Origin: Ephydatia muelleri
Taxonomy: Eukaryota; Porifera; Demospongiae; Spongillida; Spongillidae
Assembly (NCBI GenBank): GCA_013339895.1
Contig: JABACO010000011.1
Location: forward strand, 5,570,570 to 5,634,569
Reading direction: 5' to 3'
DNA: 64,000 nt
Position numbers and translations under genes: made by a program. Numbering within the stretch: the first letter of the stretch is position 1; each line of letters opens with the position of its first letter. Shown here piece after piece: positions 31,744 to 51,937 of this stretch. Below the pieces are notes generated by a model. That model was not told the origin of the DNA and did not search any database. It worked only from the letters and a program-made list of their open reading frames with translations.

Positions 31744-33001
31744 TGTGTATGTGTGTGTGTGTTTGTGTGTGTGTGTATGTTCGTGTGGTTGGCATGGTAG
31801 TGGTTATTTCTGCCCAGTCCCCTGCCCCCTACACCCCACCCCCACCACCAACCTACCCAATGAAAAAAATGGTCGCAGGTTTTAGGACGGGAGGGTTTCT
31901 TAAATTGGCCCAGCCCACACAACACACACACACACACACACATGCACACACACACACTTCAAATGTTCAAAATACTTGCTGACTTGATAATTTTAAACTA
32001 GATGAAAGTCCAATCACATGTAACTACTCAATAACTTGTTACATAGATATTGAATAATTCAAGGCCCTCTCTACTAAATGTCTCAGGTGGCAGAAAAGAT
32101 CAGCTCTGGGTGGAGACTGCCTCCTCCCCCTGGCTGTCCTCGTCACATCTACAAGATAATGGTGGAATGCTGGTGCGTTCTTGTCTGCACACGTAACTTA
32201 CATAATACACCTATACATGGACATGCACGCACTCCATTCTTGTGCATCCATGCACACACACACACACACACATGCACGCATATGCACACACACACACACC
32301 ACAACACACACACACACTTTTAACATTCATACACATGTCAAATACACCTGTTCATATAGCGCAATGTTACATCCTCGCACGCTTATCACATACACATAAA
32401 CCACAATCATTATTATTTTAGACACACTTCTATTTAAAAAAACAAAACATCAATGCATTAATTTAACCCCTTCTCCAGGAACCCCGAGCCTACGTCACGT
32501 CCGAGCTTCAGGGACATCCTGGCGTCCCTGACCCAAGACCACACCCAGATCATGACCATCCCGAGGGAAGACGCTCGCTCTCACCCCAAGGCAACCACCC
32601 TGGGCGGGCACCTGCAAGCCGGCCGAGGCATGTACGGGGACCTGCAGAGCTCGTACGCCAGTGGAGCAGACGACCAGGGTGCTCAGGCCAACGACAGCAT
32701 ATACGAAAACGTCACGCCTGCGTGGCATAACGGAGAGGCAGTCGAACCGGTGCGCCATGGGGCGCGCAGTTTGAGAGAGCCGGGTGGTGAAGAGTCAACG
32801 ACCGAAGCGAGGAACGATTCAGCAGCTGGGGAGTTGTACGAAGGGATGAATGACGCGGCACCCCAAGAGGTGGGCAGTACAGAGCCAGGAGAGTTTTATG
32901 AAGGGATGGACAGTTCAGTGACTGAGAGGGTGTACGATTCTGTCAGTGTACACGAAGAGGAGCCAACTTACGATGTTGTGCATGACAGCAAGCTAGACTG
33001 A
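26096..33001 (+). CDS. Transmembrane receptor with tyrosine-kinase-like domain (pseudokinase 1)
   Basis: Exons: 26096-26144, 26262-26801, 27022-27357, 27598-27785, 27893-28002, 28413-28626, 28688-28755, 29259-29419, 31355-31562, 32087-32172, 32479-33001. Product in order: signal peptide (ATAGFLIV...LLTVHA); glycosylated ectodomain of unknown family (NGT/NAS/NLS sites); Ser/Thr/Pro stalk; membrane helix (IIGVFVVVCVIVAVVVAALW) with RSRKSKSS stop-transfer; juxtamembrane YDTADSP; kinase-like domain with loop RSGQFSAV, intact VAIK lysine and alpha-C Glu, catalytic loop HCDLAARS (HRDLAARN expected), EFG in place of DFG, then WMSPES and DAWSYGCLLYEIW; C-lobe end WNPEPTSRPSFRDIL; tail with YGDL, YENV, two YEGM, YDSV and YDVV. 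Loss of the loop Asn and of the DFG Asp predicts little or no catalysis. Exons at 29259 and 31355 are each one base longer than phase allows (an extra T near 29,395; an extra base near 31,481): assembly error or decay. Confidence 0.8.
26933..27020 (+). repeat. (CA)n microsatellite forming an acceptor
   Basis: A CA-repeat tract ending in CACACAG, directly used as the 3' splice site of the membrane-segment exon at 27,022. An alternative acceptor lies 20 bp downstream (CCACAG). Comparable CA/GT tracts occur at about 29,150-29,190, 31,700-31,780, 31,920-31,955 and 32,255-32,320 in other introns of the gene. Confidence 0.8.
28243..28312 (+). repeat. Short tandem repeat in intron, three copies
   Basis: About 22-bp units containing GTGCGTAGCTAGGCATGTTG; the third copy is diverged. 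A second intronic set of about 31 bp (ACCAGCGTGCCATTACACCT) has three copies at about 28,867-28,962. Confidence 0.7.
29496..31064 (+). repeat. 1.57-kb pyrimidine minisatellite (22-bp unit) in kinase intron
   Basis: About 70 copies of a 22-bp unit, TGTGCCCCTCCTCCCTCT plus CCTC, nearly pure pyrimidine on the coding strand apart from the TGTG. The first ~10 units carry TGTGTCCC; the middle (about 29,740-29,945) has lost TGTG and is almost pure C/T. It fills the intron between the catalytic-loop exon (ends 29,419) and the DFG-position exon (31,355). Proline/serine/leucine-rich open frames across it are artefacts of the repeat. Confidence 0.93.
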
Positions 33002-33164
33002 TACTCGTGCCGTACACACTTGTCATTCTTTTGTGTAGTTGTATTTATTTTGACACCTGTGTAGATGTGCGTGTGTGTCTGTGTTGTTGTGCATGTTATG
33101 TCTTGAGATGTGTTTAAGTTATGTGTTGTAACGCTTGAAGAATAACATTTACTAATTAAAAATT

Positions 33165-33300
33165 CAGTGTCTTACAACTCCGTGACAGACAGTCCGATTC
33201 TCAGTGCGTAAGAATCGCTGTGTTGAGGACATTTCAGACTTCTAGAATATCACAAAATTGAAATCTTGTAAAAACATGCATTATGACCCTTTCGCTGCAA
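33165..33300. repeat. Diverged inverted copy of the 19.4-kb MITE
   Basis: Blocks CGATTCTCAGTGCGTAA, GACATTTCAGACTT and TGAAATCTTG occur in the same order as on the complement of 19,405-19,638. It keeps the TTTCGC end and lies directly behind the first receptor gene. Confidence 0.6.
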
Positions 33301-35995
33301 CAATTCAATTTGGTCTTCATAATATGAGCTGAGTGCACTACTAAATCAAAAATGCTCAAACAAACCAAGCATACTTCACATTCTCTGATTTGTAGTTTTA
33401 TTGATACATCATGAGCATTATAAATAGATGTACAGACACCAATGCACATACACCTGTACACTGAAGAGGCTTAGCCATCAGCTCTACCAGGCCAGATGGT
33501 GAGGATGGCCCTAGCCATCAGCTCTACCAGGCCAGATGGTGAGGATGGCCCAAGCACTGTTTCACATTAGTGTCAGGCTAATTCAATTAGTCCGCTTGAC
33601 ACCACCAGCTTCACTCCAACTTCACTGGAGGCTGAGCCATAGCCAACCAGAGGAATGCAACTCCCACCCAAGTTCTTTGTACATTGGACCATTTTTGCCA
33701 CCTTTAGGTCGCTGCTGCTAAGCCCAGAGTTATTCTCCAAGAATGCCCAACTGTGACGTCACTCACATGCAGAAGCTTTGCCCAGGGACCATGACAAAAC
33801 CAGGATGTCAGCAGGGTGGGTTTCAAAAGAAAGAGGGCCAAGCCACCATTTGATCAGTACTTGGGCTCCAACTGGGAATAGCAGACCTCGAGAAGATGGG
33901 ATTACTTGTAAACAATCAGGAGCTCGCTGCCAAAAGGCTCAGCCTGATAGCAGTGGTGACTTCTCCCAAAGGACTGCTTGGCCGTAGTCACCATGGACCA
34001 CAGAAAGCAAGACCTGCTTAGGTGGGATATTCGATGAGGATAATTAAAGTGTCCACTACTGCCTAACTTAGCAATCGAGTTACTCTCTTGCCCTGTGCAC
34101 CATTGCCCACTGCACTGATCCTAGAGGCTTATGGAGGAGGCCCAGAGCTAGCAGCTGGTGAATGCCACGAATCCATCCTCCATGGCTGCAGCTCAGACAT
34201 AACTTGTACCATGCACCTTGAGTCAGTTGAAGGGCCCCCCACACTCCTCAAGGCAGCTGTAAAACATCTTTGTTGAACTTAGTCATTGTTGTACTTTCAC
34301 CATTGAAGAGCCACAAGCAATGACTGTGGAAAACTTTGTAGACACATAATGATGGGGGGACAAGTGTTAACTTATTATACTTATTTGGAAATATATGAAG
34401 AACATATCACCCTTATCAGAACACAACAGTTATGCACAATGGTGTTGCTTCAGACTTTCACTTTACAAGTGTGTTTTTTTGCCAATTTAATACAATAGAT
34501 TATATAGACTTACGTAGTTCATATAATATATTCTACTTGGAAGCATCACATTTAGGCATCACACACGCACACACACGCACACACACACACAACAAGCACA
34601 ATCACAGACACATTCATAATTGTTGTCAGAGCCTTTATTTCACTTCACTAAGGCTGCGGCATTGGGTTACTTACACAAGTATTGTAACTTGACCGCACGC
34701 TAGACGTGACTTAGAAATTGCTAATTGGATGACCCGACATTCTCTCGCGCCGGTGTAAGTGTAAAACGTCGTGACAACATAAATCACTTAGCATCCCAGA
34801 ATCGATATTGACATCGGCACCTCTGCCACGCGTTATTATGGCTAGGCTAGTTGATAGGCTAGTTATTATTATTTTTTACAGACCCAAACATGGACCCTTG
34901 AATTTGTTTAGCCTGATGCCTGTTTAATTAGGCGTTTATGAAGCTTCCATTCCAAGCAAATTACGACAGCAAGAGCACTTGCTTTAGTTCTCAGTGGTAA
35001 TGCTTCGTGCGTCAAGAAGATGATGCAAGACTGCAGCAACGTCTGGATTGCTCATGTGAGAAGTAAAACCGTACACATGAGCATTGAGTTCTTTTTATTT
35101 CTCTGTTTAGTGGTGTGTGTTGTGCGGTGTGTGTGTGTATTGTGTGTGTATTGTGTGTGTGTGTGTGTGTGTGTTGTGTGTGTGTGTGTGTGTGTGTGTG
35201 ATGCGCGCGTGCGCGGTACATGCAATGAAACATTACAATAGAACCATGGATACAAGTTACTACAGTTATCTACATGACGTGCGCGGCTTAACTCGTGGCA
35301 TCTTCACACATTCAGATTATTGTCGGCCGTACACTTGTTATCTGTAGCTGCATATGGCTCCGGTGAGTAAGAGAACGCCTGGGGATGCTGTGATTCCTGA
35401 CCGCACCGCGCATTCACATGTACACATGCACAGGTACAGCTATTCCAAACAGAGCTCCTCCCACTTGCCGGCTTGGTGCGCGCGCTGGCCTAGCGGGAGG
35501 TCAGCCTCTCGAACATGCCACCCAGCTGGTCGACTTGAATAACCACTGCCCCTTGCAGCGGGACTTTGACGTCATGGCGCTATTGCCATTACCCCATCAC
35601 CGGTGCTGTTAGATTTCAGGTGTGGCGGAGGCGAGGAAGCGCTTCCAATTGGACCTAGTGCATAGCCAGAAGCTTTCCCATCTTCAGCAGCAGTAACGGC
35701 CAAAGGACCTGGCGTGCGAAACGTACCGTCTTCGAAAGCCGAGTATTTCAGAGTTTTATCACGTGATGTTTTTGGTGCGTACGTGGAGCATTCACATGAC
35801 GAGGTGATAGCGGTGCACGTCAGCAAGAGCCGCGACCTCTCGCGCTTTATCAACTCGCCGCGTAACCGAGCCAAATCTTATTGAAATATCGAACCTGTCT
35901 ATCCTCAACCGAGCCGTTCTGCATCTCTCTGCAGATATTCAACCCGACAGAGGTGGGTTTGGGAAATTGAAATTTTGGCATTTGATGAGTGGGGG

Positions 35996-36023
35996 CGGGG
36001 GGGGGGGGGGGGGGGGGGGGGGG
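35996..36023 (+). repeat. Poly-G tract upstream of the membrane-segment exon
   Basis: About 30 G, interrupted once near its start, ending about 50 bp before the acceptor at 36,073. Could fold as a G-quadruplex in DNA or pre-mRNA. Exact length is doubtful in any assembly. Confidence 0.75.
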
Positions 36024-36073
36024 AGGGCACATATGCAACTGCTACTCAATTAACATGTTTGCTTTCCTGGCAG

Positions 36074-44608
<8,535 letters not shown>

Positions 44609-47128
44609 TGGTACATCTGATAGTTTTGCTGATCGCGTGATGTTCATTATTGTCGTGATTTTTGGACTCTTGACGGTCAACTGGCAAGTTGGTGCATATG
44701 ACATGGTAATAAGGCAGTAGGAGTGTTTTATGATGTGATGCTGTACATGCTTTGCATTTGCTACAACATGTTTGAACCATTGCATTGACATTGAAATGTT
44801 CTCTGCTACATAAAAATTGTATTTTATTGTTTTTGAATGAATGCTTTATGTGAAAAACATGCAACATTCATAGGAACCTTCAACTGATCAGCTGGGGACT
44901 TACATGTAGCTGTGCTTTGGAGTCAATCAGTGGTACATTAGGCAAGCATGTTCACTGTTGAAGGCAGTATGTCAGGGACCTGTTAGTTCTTTAATTTACT
45001 TAATGCACAGCAAAGACATAGGAATGTACAGTTAAACAGGACACAGAGATATCGCTTGGATAACTCCACCAATTCACATTTAATGGCCAGAGCAAGGTTA
45101 AGTTTAAAATCAATTCTTAAAGTTGAATGTTTGTGATAAATACACATATAATTATCTTATGTATTGGCGTGATCGATTTTGAAGCAGTCGAAAGTAGTGG
45201 CACCAAGTGCCGTGACCTCATTGGCTGTCATCAAGTGATGATATCTCTTCAGCCAATATAGGTTAATTACCATCGATTATATCTCGGATTGCAGTGAGGT
45301 AGCAATTTTTGTCAGGTGCATCCATCAGTACACCAGAGCAAGTACGATTTTCTAGTTAATCATTTCAAGCCAGCAGTAGATTACTACTTTCCAAAGCGTA
45401 GTGGTGGGCGTTCATTTAAATATCATTGGCTGCTCAAGTTTCCTTGACTTGCTTACAGTAAGGAAGGGAATGGTGGTGTTTGCCATTATTATTATGTTTG
45501 TTGTACTGACAGCTATATATATTGCAAAGCTACTACTCCATGGTGCATGTGAAACCACGAGGCTTCATAAACCAAATACTCCAAAAGCTTCATAGAATTG
45601 TTGGCATTAATTAATTTCAAGCAATTAGAAACTCAATGTACAATGACCAGGCCAGCATCAGTACTTTGGCTGCATGTCCGCTGTGCCAAAATTGATGATG
45701 ATGTCAGCAGTGCACTAGAGTGATTCAGCTACAGAGTGGTAACTACTTTTCAGAATCTTTACAAAGCTGTTAGACCACCCAAACCACTGACAGCAGGCAT
45801 CATCCCTTACAACATTCAGAGTCAACATGGCAATATGGTCCTCTATGACATGGCAGCATACACTTCTGAATGCATGACTCTATGCTAAGTGGCCAGAGGC
45901 ATTTCCCATTCTGGATTTGGAAGCTCGTACCAAATGCTTGAAGCCTGGCTGGCAAAGTTTAGATTAAAACTAGCATAACTAGGATGGTCTGATCCCCACC
46001 AAGATGCATCTCTTCCAAAATGATGTGTGGTTGCAATTTGAGGCCAAACGCTGGGCACCAAACTGGGTTGTGGAAGCTGTATAGTGGTGACAACCCACTT
46101 CAGTGGTATCCAAGAGGACCACAGAGGGGAGTGTGTGTGTGTGTGCTTGTGTGTTGATTTCAGTTGTTGTTCCTAATGCGAACCACTCACACAATCATGC
46201 ACATGTTCAACTAAAAGTTGCATGTAGGTCAACCCAACCTCATGACTGATTTTTAATGGGGGATGTCATCAATATGAAACTCTGGCAGCTTTGAGACCTT
46301 TCACATATAATTGGAACAATGCATTGTTACAGTACTGTAGTACATTTATGTGTGTTTGTGTGTGTGTGTGTGTGACTTAGATAATTAACTGATTATCTAT
46401 GTCCAGGTTGTTATAATATCAAGATCTTCATATATGGAATATTGAGTCAAAATCAAAGACATACTGTCTATCTTTTGGTTGAATTGAGGTGTAATGACCT
46501 GTGCTTCTCTGACCCGTTGATAACAACTACCATTTCTAACACATAATAGCACAATTAACCACACACCTGCTATCAATGGAGAACAGATGTTAGAGCATGA
46601 GGGTACTGTGAAGGTAAATGTTTGAATGTTCTACCCCTATATCTTTCAAAACTATGTAAATAGAGAGCTCACAGGAGAAAAAAAGGGAAAGACAAAGAGG
46701 AGAGATGGACAGAGGAAGGAGGTGTGAAATAGCACACCCAACACAACTGTCCTGAACACTGTGGAGGAAAATGAAGGCCGTTCATCAATTAGTCATTGAG
46801 ATGTGACCCCCCACATGTGTGGTTGATGTGATGTGGTATGGTTGTAATTGGAGTCTCAACATCTGCATCCACAGCTTGTCACCACATGATGATTTGAAGC
46901 TCATTTGGATGTTACTATGTTGAATAAAATAAAAGGATACTGGTGTGAACTAAAGTGAGGGGAGATGTCAAATGTATATCATGTGAATATGCATGTGTAC
47001 GTGTAATATTAATGAAAAGGTCTCTGTGGTTGCCAGTGACACTGAATACTAAGATGCATAACTGCAATTAATCGCCAATGCATCACAAAACCAGAACAAG
47101 GATGACATTGAAGTAATTTTCGTTGAAG
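44609..47128. other. Stretch between receptor 2 and the cysteine-rich peptide gene
   Basis: 3' flank of receptor 2, then unassigned sequence. A GT tract at about 46,350-46,375 and a GTGTGT run near 46,133. Opposed CCAAT-like motifs (ATTGG at 45,219, CCAAT at 45,255) lie upstream of the small ORF at 45,470. No other element recognised. Confidence 0.4.
45470..45595 (+). CDS. Possible 41-residue membrane peptide
   Basis: ATG-to-stop frame MVVFAIIIMFVVLTAIYIAK followed by LLLHGACETTRLHKPNTP. A single strong hydrophobic segment at the N-terminus with a short basic tail would act as a signal anchor or signal peptide. There is no splice, homology or polyadenylation support, and such frames occur by chance; the hydrophobic bias is the only reason to list it. 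Confidence 0.2.
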   Translation: MVVFAIIIMFVVLTAIYIAKLLLHGACETTRLHKPNTPKAS

Positions 47129-48404
47129 ATGTTGAAAGGACTGACTGTGATGATAATCATTGCTATGGTGGTCGTGGCTTACAGTGCACCTAAGGTATGT
47201 ATGTACCTTTGAGCGGAGCACGTGAATGGATTAATATTGTATTGCATGAAGCACTGTGAGCATACACGTATATACTGGTCACTAAAAAGGCACAGCTTAT
47301 TTACATTTCCTCGTAGTTTTGTACATACATATCTTTTATATGTTATATAGTCCTTGAGATATGAAGTGAAGCCCGAATGTGCAATAGGAAAGTGTACCAG
47401 TTAGCGGGATACACCTGCATATTGACATTTCTAGTTGCACATATCAGTTTCAATCAGTTTGATTGTCGGCATCGCTGGTGGGTATGATAGAATAGACTAC
47501 AATCTTTTTGTCGCAGTACATTTGGGCTGGGAGGTAGCATTTCTAGCAGCAATGTGTTTATAGCTTTATTACTGTATTCCTAAAATCTCTTTGCAGCCCC
47601 TTGGTGTGTGCGTACAGTAAGTGTCACTCTATGATGAATTCATTACATGATCAAAGCAACGTGCATTTCAATCGCTCCAGTGCAAAAAAGTGAATACTAT
47701 AATCATTATATGATTTGTATAAATATAAAATGATTTACATGCGATTTATCCCGCTGTACTGACTGGGATCTGCTGATTATAGTGGGTAAGTGATCATTAT
47801 ACAAACTGATCTTAATTCAAGAATAATTGTAAACTCATTTCTCCAGTGTGGTTGGGAAGTAAGTATCTTGGAATTCAAATTTCTTACATCCGTATGCCGT
47901 ATTATTTGATTTCCATATTTGGTAATCTCCATTGTGGCAACAAATCGTATGTAGTGTGTAAGTATAATGTATTGTCTTATTTTCTCAATCCCTTATTCTT
48001 TTTTCAATGTGATATGTCATCAGTGTGTAAGTTGGACTCCTACGGGCATGTGGTCTTCATAAGATATGGCTTATTCTCTTTGAAATAAATCACTCTCTGA
48101 CAACTTATTGAAACCGATTCCTTAAAGAAAGTAAGATCCTGCTATAATAGCTTAAAATTTAAAATGACATTCAGTAACCATGCACTACAATGCAGAAACC
48201 TGCTTATGCCCTATACTGAAGTGGGTATGTGACGCATATGCAAATGATTGTAAAACGAATTGTATTTCACCCTCTTTCTGTGCCGTCCAAATGGGTTTGA
48301 AAGGGAGCATATGTAAGTTGTCATATGCATTAATGCATTATATCATTTATACATGGATACAGCCAGGTGAGGCAGCTGACATGAATGACTATGAAGAAGT
48401 ATAG
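47129..48404 (+). CDS. Small secreted cysteine-rich peptide gene, multi-exon
   Basis: Exon 1 (47129-47194) begins with ATG and encodes a signal peptide (MLKGLTVMIIIAMVVVAYSA, then PK) ending at CCTAAG|GTATGT. The last exon is best placed at 48196-48404 after TGCAG: ETCLCPILKWVCDAYANDCK, TNCISPSFCAVQMGLKGSIC, and an acidic end ADMNDYEEV, with eight cysteines. AATAAA at 48,470-48,475, 66 nt past the stop, supports the 3' end. Between them lie candidate small exons (47597-47616 PLGVCV; 47681-47689; 47847-47858 CGWE) with strong pyrimidine-AG acceptors and GTAAGT donors. Phases do not chain uniquely, so internal structure is unresolved. No family recognised; the fold could be any small disulfide-rich extracellular peptide. 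Confidence 0.45.
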
Positions 48405-48469
48405 TGCACATATTTATGTTGTTTTTACCTTGTTCTGTTTATTTATGTATGCTTCTGAAAATCACATCA

Positions 48470-48475
48470 AATAAA
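48470..48475 (+). terminator. Polyadenylation signal AATAAA
   Basis: Canonical AATAAA 66 nt after the stop codon of the cysteine-rich peptide gene. Confidence 0.6.
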
Positions 48476-48479
48476 CATT

Positions 48480-49201
48480 TCAAAATGGTGTCCCTTTTGC
48501 AATAATGGCTACAATAGAGCTATGTTGTGATGTAACAATCAATCATTCTTGTAGGCCTACCAGGAACAGGAGTTGTGCATGCTAAAATGAATCGATTTTG
48601 TAATGGTAGTATTTCATGATTCAGTGACCTACATGTAGCTCATTCATTGGCATTTGTTGTGTCAGAATTGGGGGCCACATTACACCTATGGATCATGATG
48701 CCACTGACACAAATATTTAGTCCTTTGTCATGACATAAGCACACCACACATATGGTAATGTTAACAAGGTTCAATCGTCACTAGTAGTATCCTTTTACAT
48801 TGCTTTAGCTCCATGTAACTATTCGAACTAGCCTCAGCTTGCACATGCCAAGTGATGCTAGTGTCAAGCTGCTTCTCCAATCTTTTCCAACTGCTAGTAG
48901 CTCATCCAATCACCAGACCCCCGAATACACGTAGTCCACACAGCAGACATACAGTGCACCCAATACAATGTACTATTTAGAGGGGGTTGAAGGGTTCGTC
49001 CACCTGATCACCACTCCTTCAGCACTGCTGCATTGATGATCCCCATGCAATGTCACATTTCCCTTGCAAAATTCATGCTGCTGGAGTAGGCTCTAGACAT
49101 CCCTTCCCATTCCTGTATAACCTCCCCACTCAATCTTCTTACATGATGGCTGAACGATTCCAGGTCCTCCTAGCTTCAGCATGGCCTCCACCACCATCAT
49201 G
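48480..49201. other. Non-coding stretch before the hAT element
   Basis: No supported gene or repeat. Confidence 0.4.
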
Positions 49202-49209
49202 CTCCTCCT

Positions 49210-49876
49210 CAGAGCCGACGCCGCCGTTCAAGCAGGTGCGGCCATGGCCGCACCACTTTTTGAGGCTTAGCGTTTTTTTTTTCTTAATGTTACCGGCAAG
49301 GATTATGGACTTAGGGCCTAGTCAGTAGAGTTACGTACCAGTATGCATGTTAATAACGGTCTTATTGTGTCTGAGTTAAGTTATTAAAATTATGGAGGCT
49401 CAAAGTAGCCACATGTACATCAACATCGATATTCCACCAATCGCTAACCAATATTGTGAAAATATTGTTGGTAATTCCCGCTACAAATGCTTCAAGTGAA
49501 AGGACTTTCTCGGCACTACGCAGAATTAAAACCTACTTGAGAACGACCATGACTCAGGCTCGACTGAACCATATAATGATGCTGCATATCCATTGTGAAG
49601 AAACAGATTCTCTGGACCTAAAGGCAGTAGCGAAAGAGTTCATCTAGTCAAGAGAAAGGCGTCGCATTGTTTTCGGTGATGTATCTTGATGAATTTAGTT
49701 AATTAATTGCGCATTCTGCATGATGCATGAGCTATTCATTTACATGTATACTAATCTCGCTTCTGCCTGGCTCCTTTTTTGCATTAATCCTTCGATTGAT
49801 ACAATTAAGCGCTAGCTCCTCCCGCGGTACTGCGCGGTTTGGCCGGACCACTTTTTAAATGCCGGCGTCGGCCCTG
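49210..49876 (+). mobile_element. 667-bp hAT element with exact 8-bp duplication
   Basis: Ends CAGAGCCGACGCCGCCGTT (left) and, on the complement of the right, CAGGGCCGACGCCGGCATT, flanked by CTCCTCCT at 49,202-49,209 and 49,877-49,884, the 8-bp duplication expected of hAT. The interior has a palindromic GGTGCGGCCATGGCCGCACC and the C-terminal transposase remnant at 49,456-49,647. It is an internally deleted, non-autonomous copy. Confidence 0.85.
49456..49647 (+). pseudogene. hAT transposase C-terminal fragment inside the element
   Basis: Reads IPATNASSERTFSALRRIKT and YLRTTMTQARLNHIMMLHIH, the hAT dimerisation signature, clearly related to 9-290 (LRTTMT-xARLN). The catalytic part is missing and the frame closes upstream, so it is a deletion remnant. 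Confidence 0.78.
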
Positions 49877-50490
49877 CTCCTCCTCCATACTGTGCTGTAG
49901 TACCACTACAGGGACATAGGGGACACATGCTCCTCCTCCTCCATACTGTGGTGTAGTACCACTACAGGGACATAGGGGGGACATGCTCCTCCTCCATACT
50001 GTGCTGTAGTACCACTACAGGGACATAGGGGACACATGCTCCTCCTCCTCCATACTGTGCTGTAGTACCACTACAGGGACATAGGGGACACATGCTCCTC
50101 CTCCTCCATACTGTGCTGTAGTACCACTACAGGGACATAGGGGACACATGCTCCTCCTCCTCCATATTGTGTTGTAGTACCATTACAGGGACATAGGGGA
50201 CACATGCTCCTCCTCCTCCATATTGTGTTGTAGTACCATTACAGGGACATAGGGGACACATGCTCCTCCTCCTCCATATTGTGTTGTAGTACCATTACAG
50301 GGACATAGGGAACACATGCTCCTCCTCCTCCATACTGTGTTGTAGTACCACTACAGGGACATAGGGGACACATGCCCCTCCTCCTCCATATTGTGCTGGA
50401 GTACCACTACAGGGACATAGGGGACACATGCTCCTCCTCCAGTACCACTACAGGGAAATAGGGAACACATGCTCCTCCTCCATACTGTGC
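49877..50490. repeat. 56-bp minisatellite, array A
   Basis: About 11 copies of a 56-bp unit containing TGTAGTACCACTACAGGGAC (some 53 bp through loss of one CTC). Each unit holds a 6-bp-arm hairpin, TGTAGT-ACC-ACTACA. The inverse array lies at 51,938-52,862. The last units are irregular. Confidence 0.9.
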
Positions 50491-51937
50491 TGCATAATAT
50501 GTAGTCCATACCACCACCTTAGCTAGTGCAGAGTACTTGCATTTTGTACAGTATTTTTGCTTCCGTTGTAAAGTAGTGCGCATTTAGACAAATACATATT
50601 TCTAGATAGGTCACACATAAAGTAATGCTAACGAGGTATGAAGAGAGTAAATTAAGTCAAATCTTCCATTATGGACATACACCAAATTGTAAATATACTC
50701 ACACATACACACACACATACACACACACACATGCACACACGCACACATGCACGCATATACACATACACACACACGCATACATGTACGCACATACACATAC
50801 ACGCACACGTGTACATACACACACAAACACAGATTTATACCTAAGTGTTAGACTGAGTCACAAGTTTGCACTCTAAATGGGAGCACTCTAAATGAAATTA
50901 GCTTCTCCAGCCATTGAAAAAGTGACTTCGATGTAGGATTGAGTGGTTCACAGAGTCAGGAAATAAGGTATGGTTCCCTTTGCCATATTACAGTGGTGTT
51001 TGATACAATGTTAGAGTTAAATATATGTAACTAGGATGTTTGTAACGGAGCTAAAGTACGGAACCATGTACTGTGAAGATCTGTTTATGCAAATGATTGG
51101 GAAATGGAATTGGCTGTTGTGTGTATAAATAGTGTGACTTGTAAATATTGTGGAGGAGAATGATATTCATCTGACTGCTCAAGAAGGTGGGATAGAATAT
51201 TGGGATACTGACAGTGCCTAACCATTACAATGTTCCACAATTAGTATTGTCTGTCATAAGACAGTATTCACCCTAGGAACAGAGGTCTATTGAGTACATC
51301 CTTGTACAAAACTGATCGTGTCTTTGCATGATTTTACACCAACGTTTCATTTTTTGTTACCCGCTAGGGGCATCATATCTTTATTTATGCAGTCACATAG
51401 AAAAATGAAAGTATTGTCGATTCTGGACAGAGGGCTGCATCATTGCGAGTGGCACAGTAGGACATCAACTTGGTGTTTCAGGCTCATGTGGCCAAGGATA
51501 ACACAGTGTAACAAAGAAAAGGTTGGTCACGGTGTGTGGTGATGTATGGGGAACGCCCATGCAACAGTGTTGAAACAGTCCGTGAACACCTGTATAATGG
51601 GACTTTGTAATGAGTGCACAGTATGTGATACTTACTACAGTGCTGTGGATCATATAAGGAGTGAGTGGGAATATTAAGGGAACATACATAACATGTGATT
51701 GCAAGTGGTGTGGTGCATTGTATTGGCTCAGTCCCATCGCATATATGGTGGCAGAAGTGGGATTGATGCCAGGCTGTCGTGTAAGAGAGTCTGTGACAGG
51801 GTGGAGGGTGAAGCTGAGGTGGACATGGTGAAATGGTAGACTGGCTGTGCACCCAAATGTGTAGATCTTCGACGAGCCTCTTAGAGATGGAAGCTAGAGG
51901 TACCCTAAAGTGGAGAACATGCAGAAGTGGTATTCCA
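50491..51937. other. Spacer between the inverted minisatellite arrays
   Basis: About 1.45 kb with a CA-rich tract (50,697-50,830) and no supported gene. ORFs on the minus strand (51,465-51,852) show no recognisable domain. Confidence 0.5.

Larger units (their letters stand above)
33002..36073. other. Stretch between the two receptor genes
   Basis: Holds the 3' end of the first receptor (ATTAAA near 33,155 may be its polyadenylation signal), a diverged inverted copy of the MITE at 19,405 (about 33,165-33,300), two tandem 40-bp units (33,472-33,551), CA/GT tracts at about 34,560-34,590 and 35,110-35,200, and a G-run of about 30 (35,996-36,023). An ORF on the plus strand at about 35,655-35,883 (KGPGVRNVPSSKAEYFRVLS) faintly recalls a filamin repeat but is not convincing. 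The first exon(s) of the second receptor should be here; a candidate is ATGGCTCCG followed by the donor GTGAGTAAG at 35,354. Confidence 0.5.

Noticed and set aside
33778-33987. Possible LINE endonuclease fragment (RDHDKTRMSAG)
   Set aside because: Only a few residues resemble the RDHSKTRPAD stretch at 21.6 kb; neighbouring motifs are missing.
35572-35874. 100-codon minus-strand frame between the receptors, and a faint filamin-like plus-strand frame
   Set aside because: No domain match strong enough on either strand, and no splice sites joining them to a gene.
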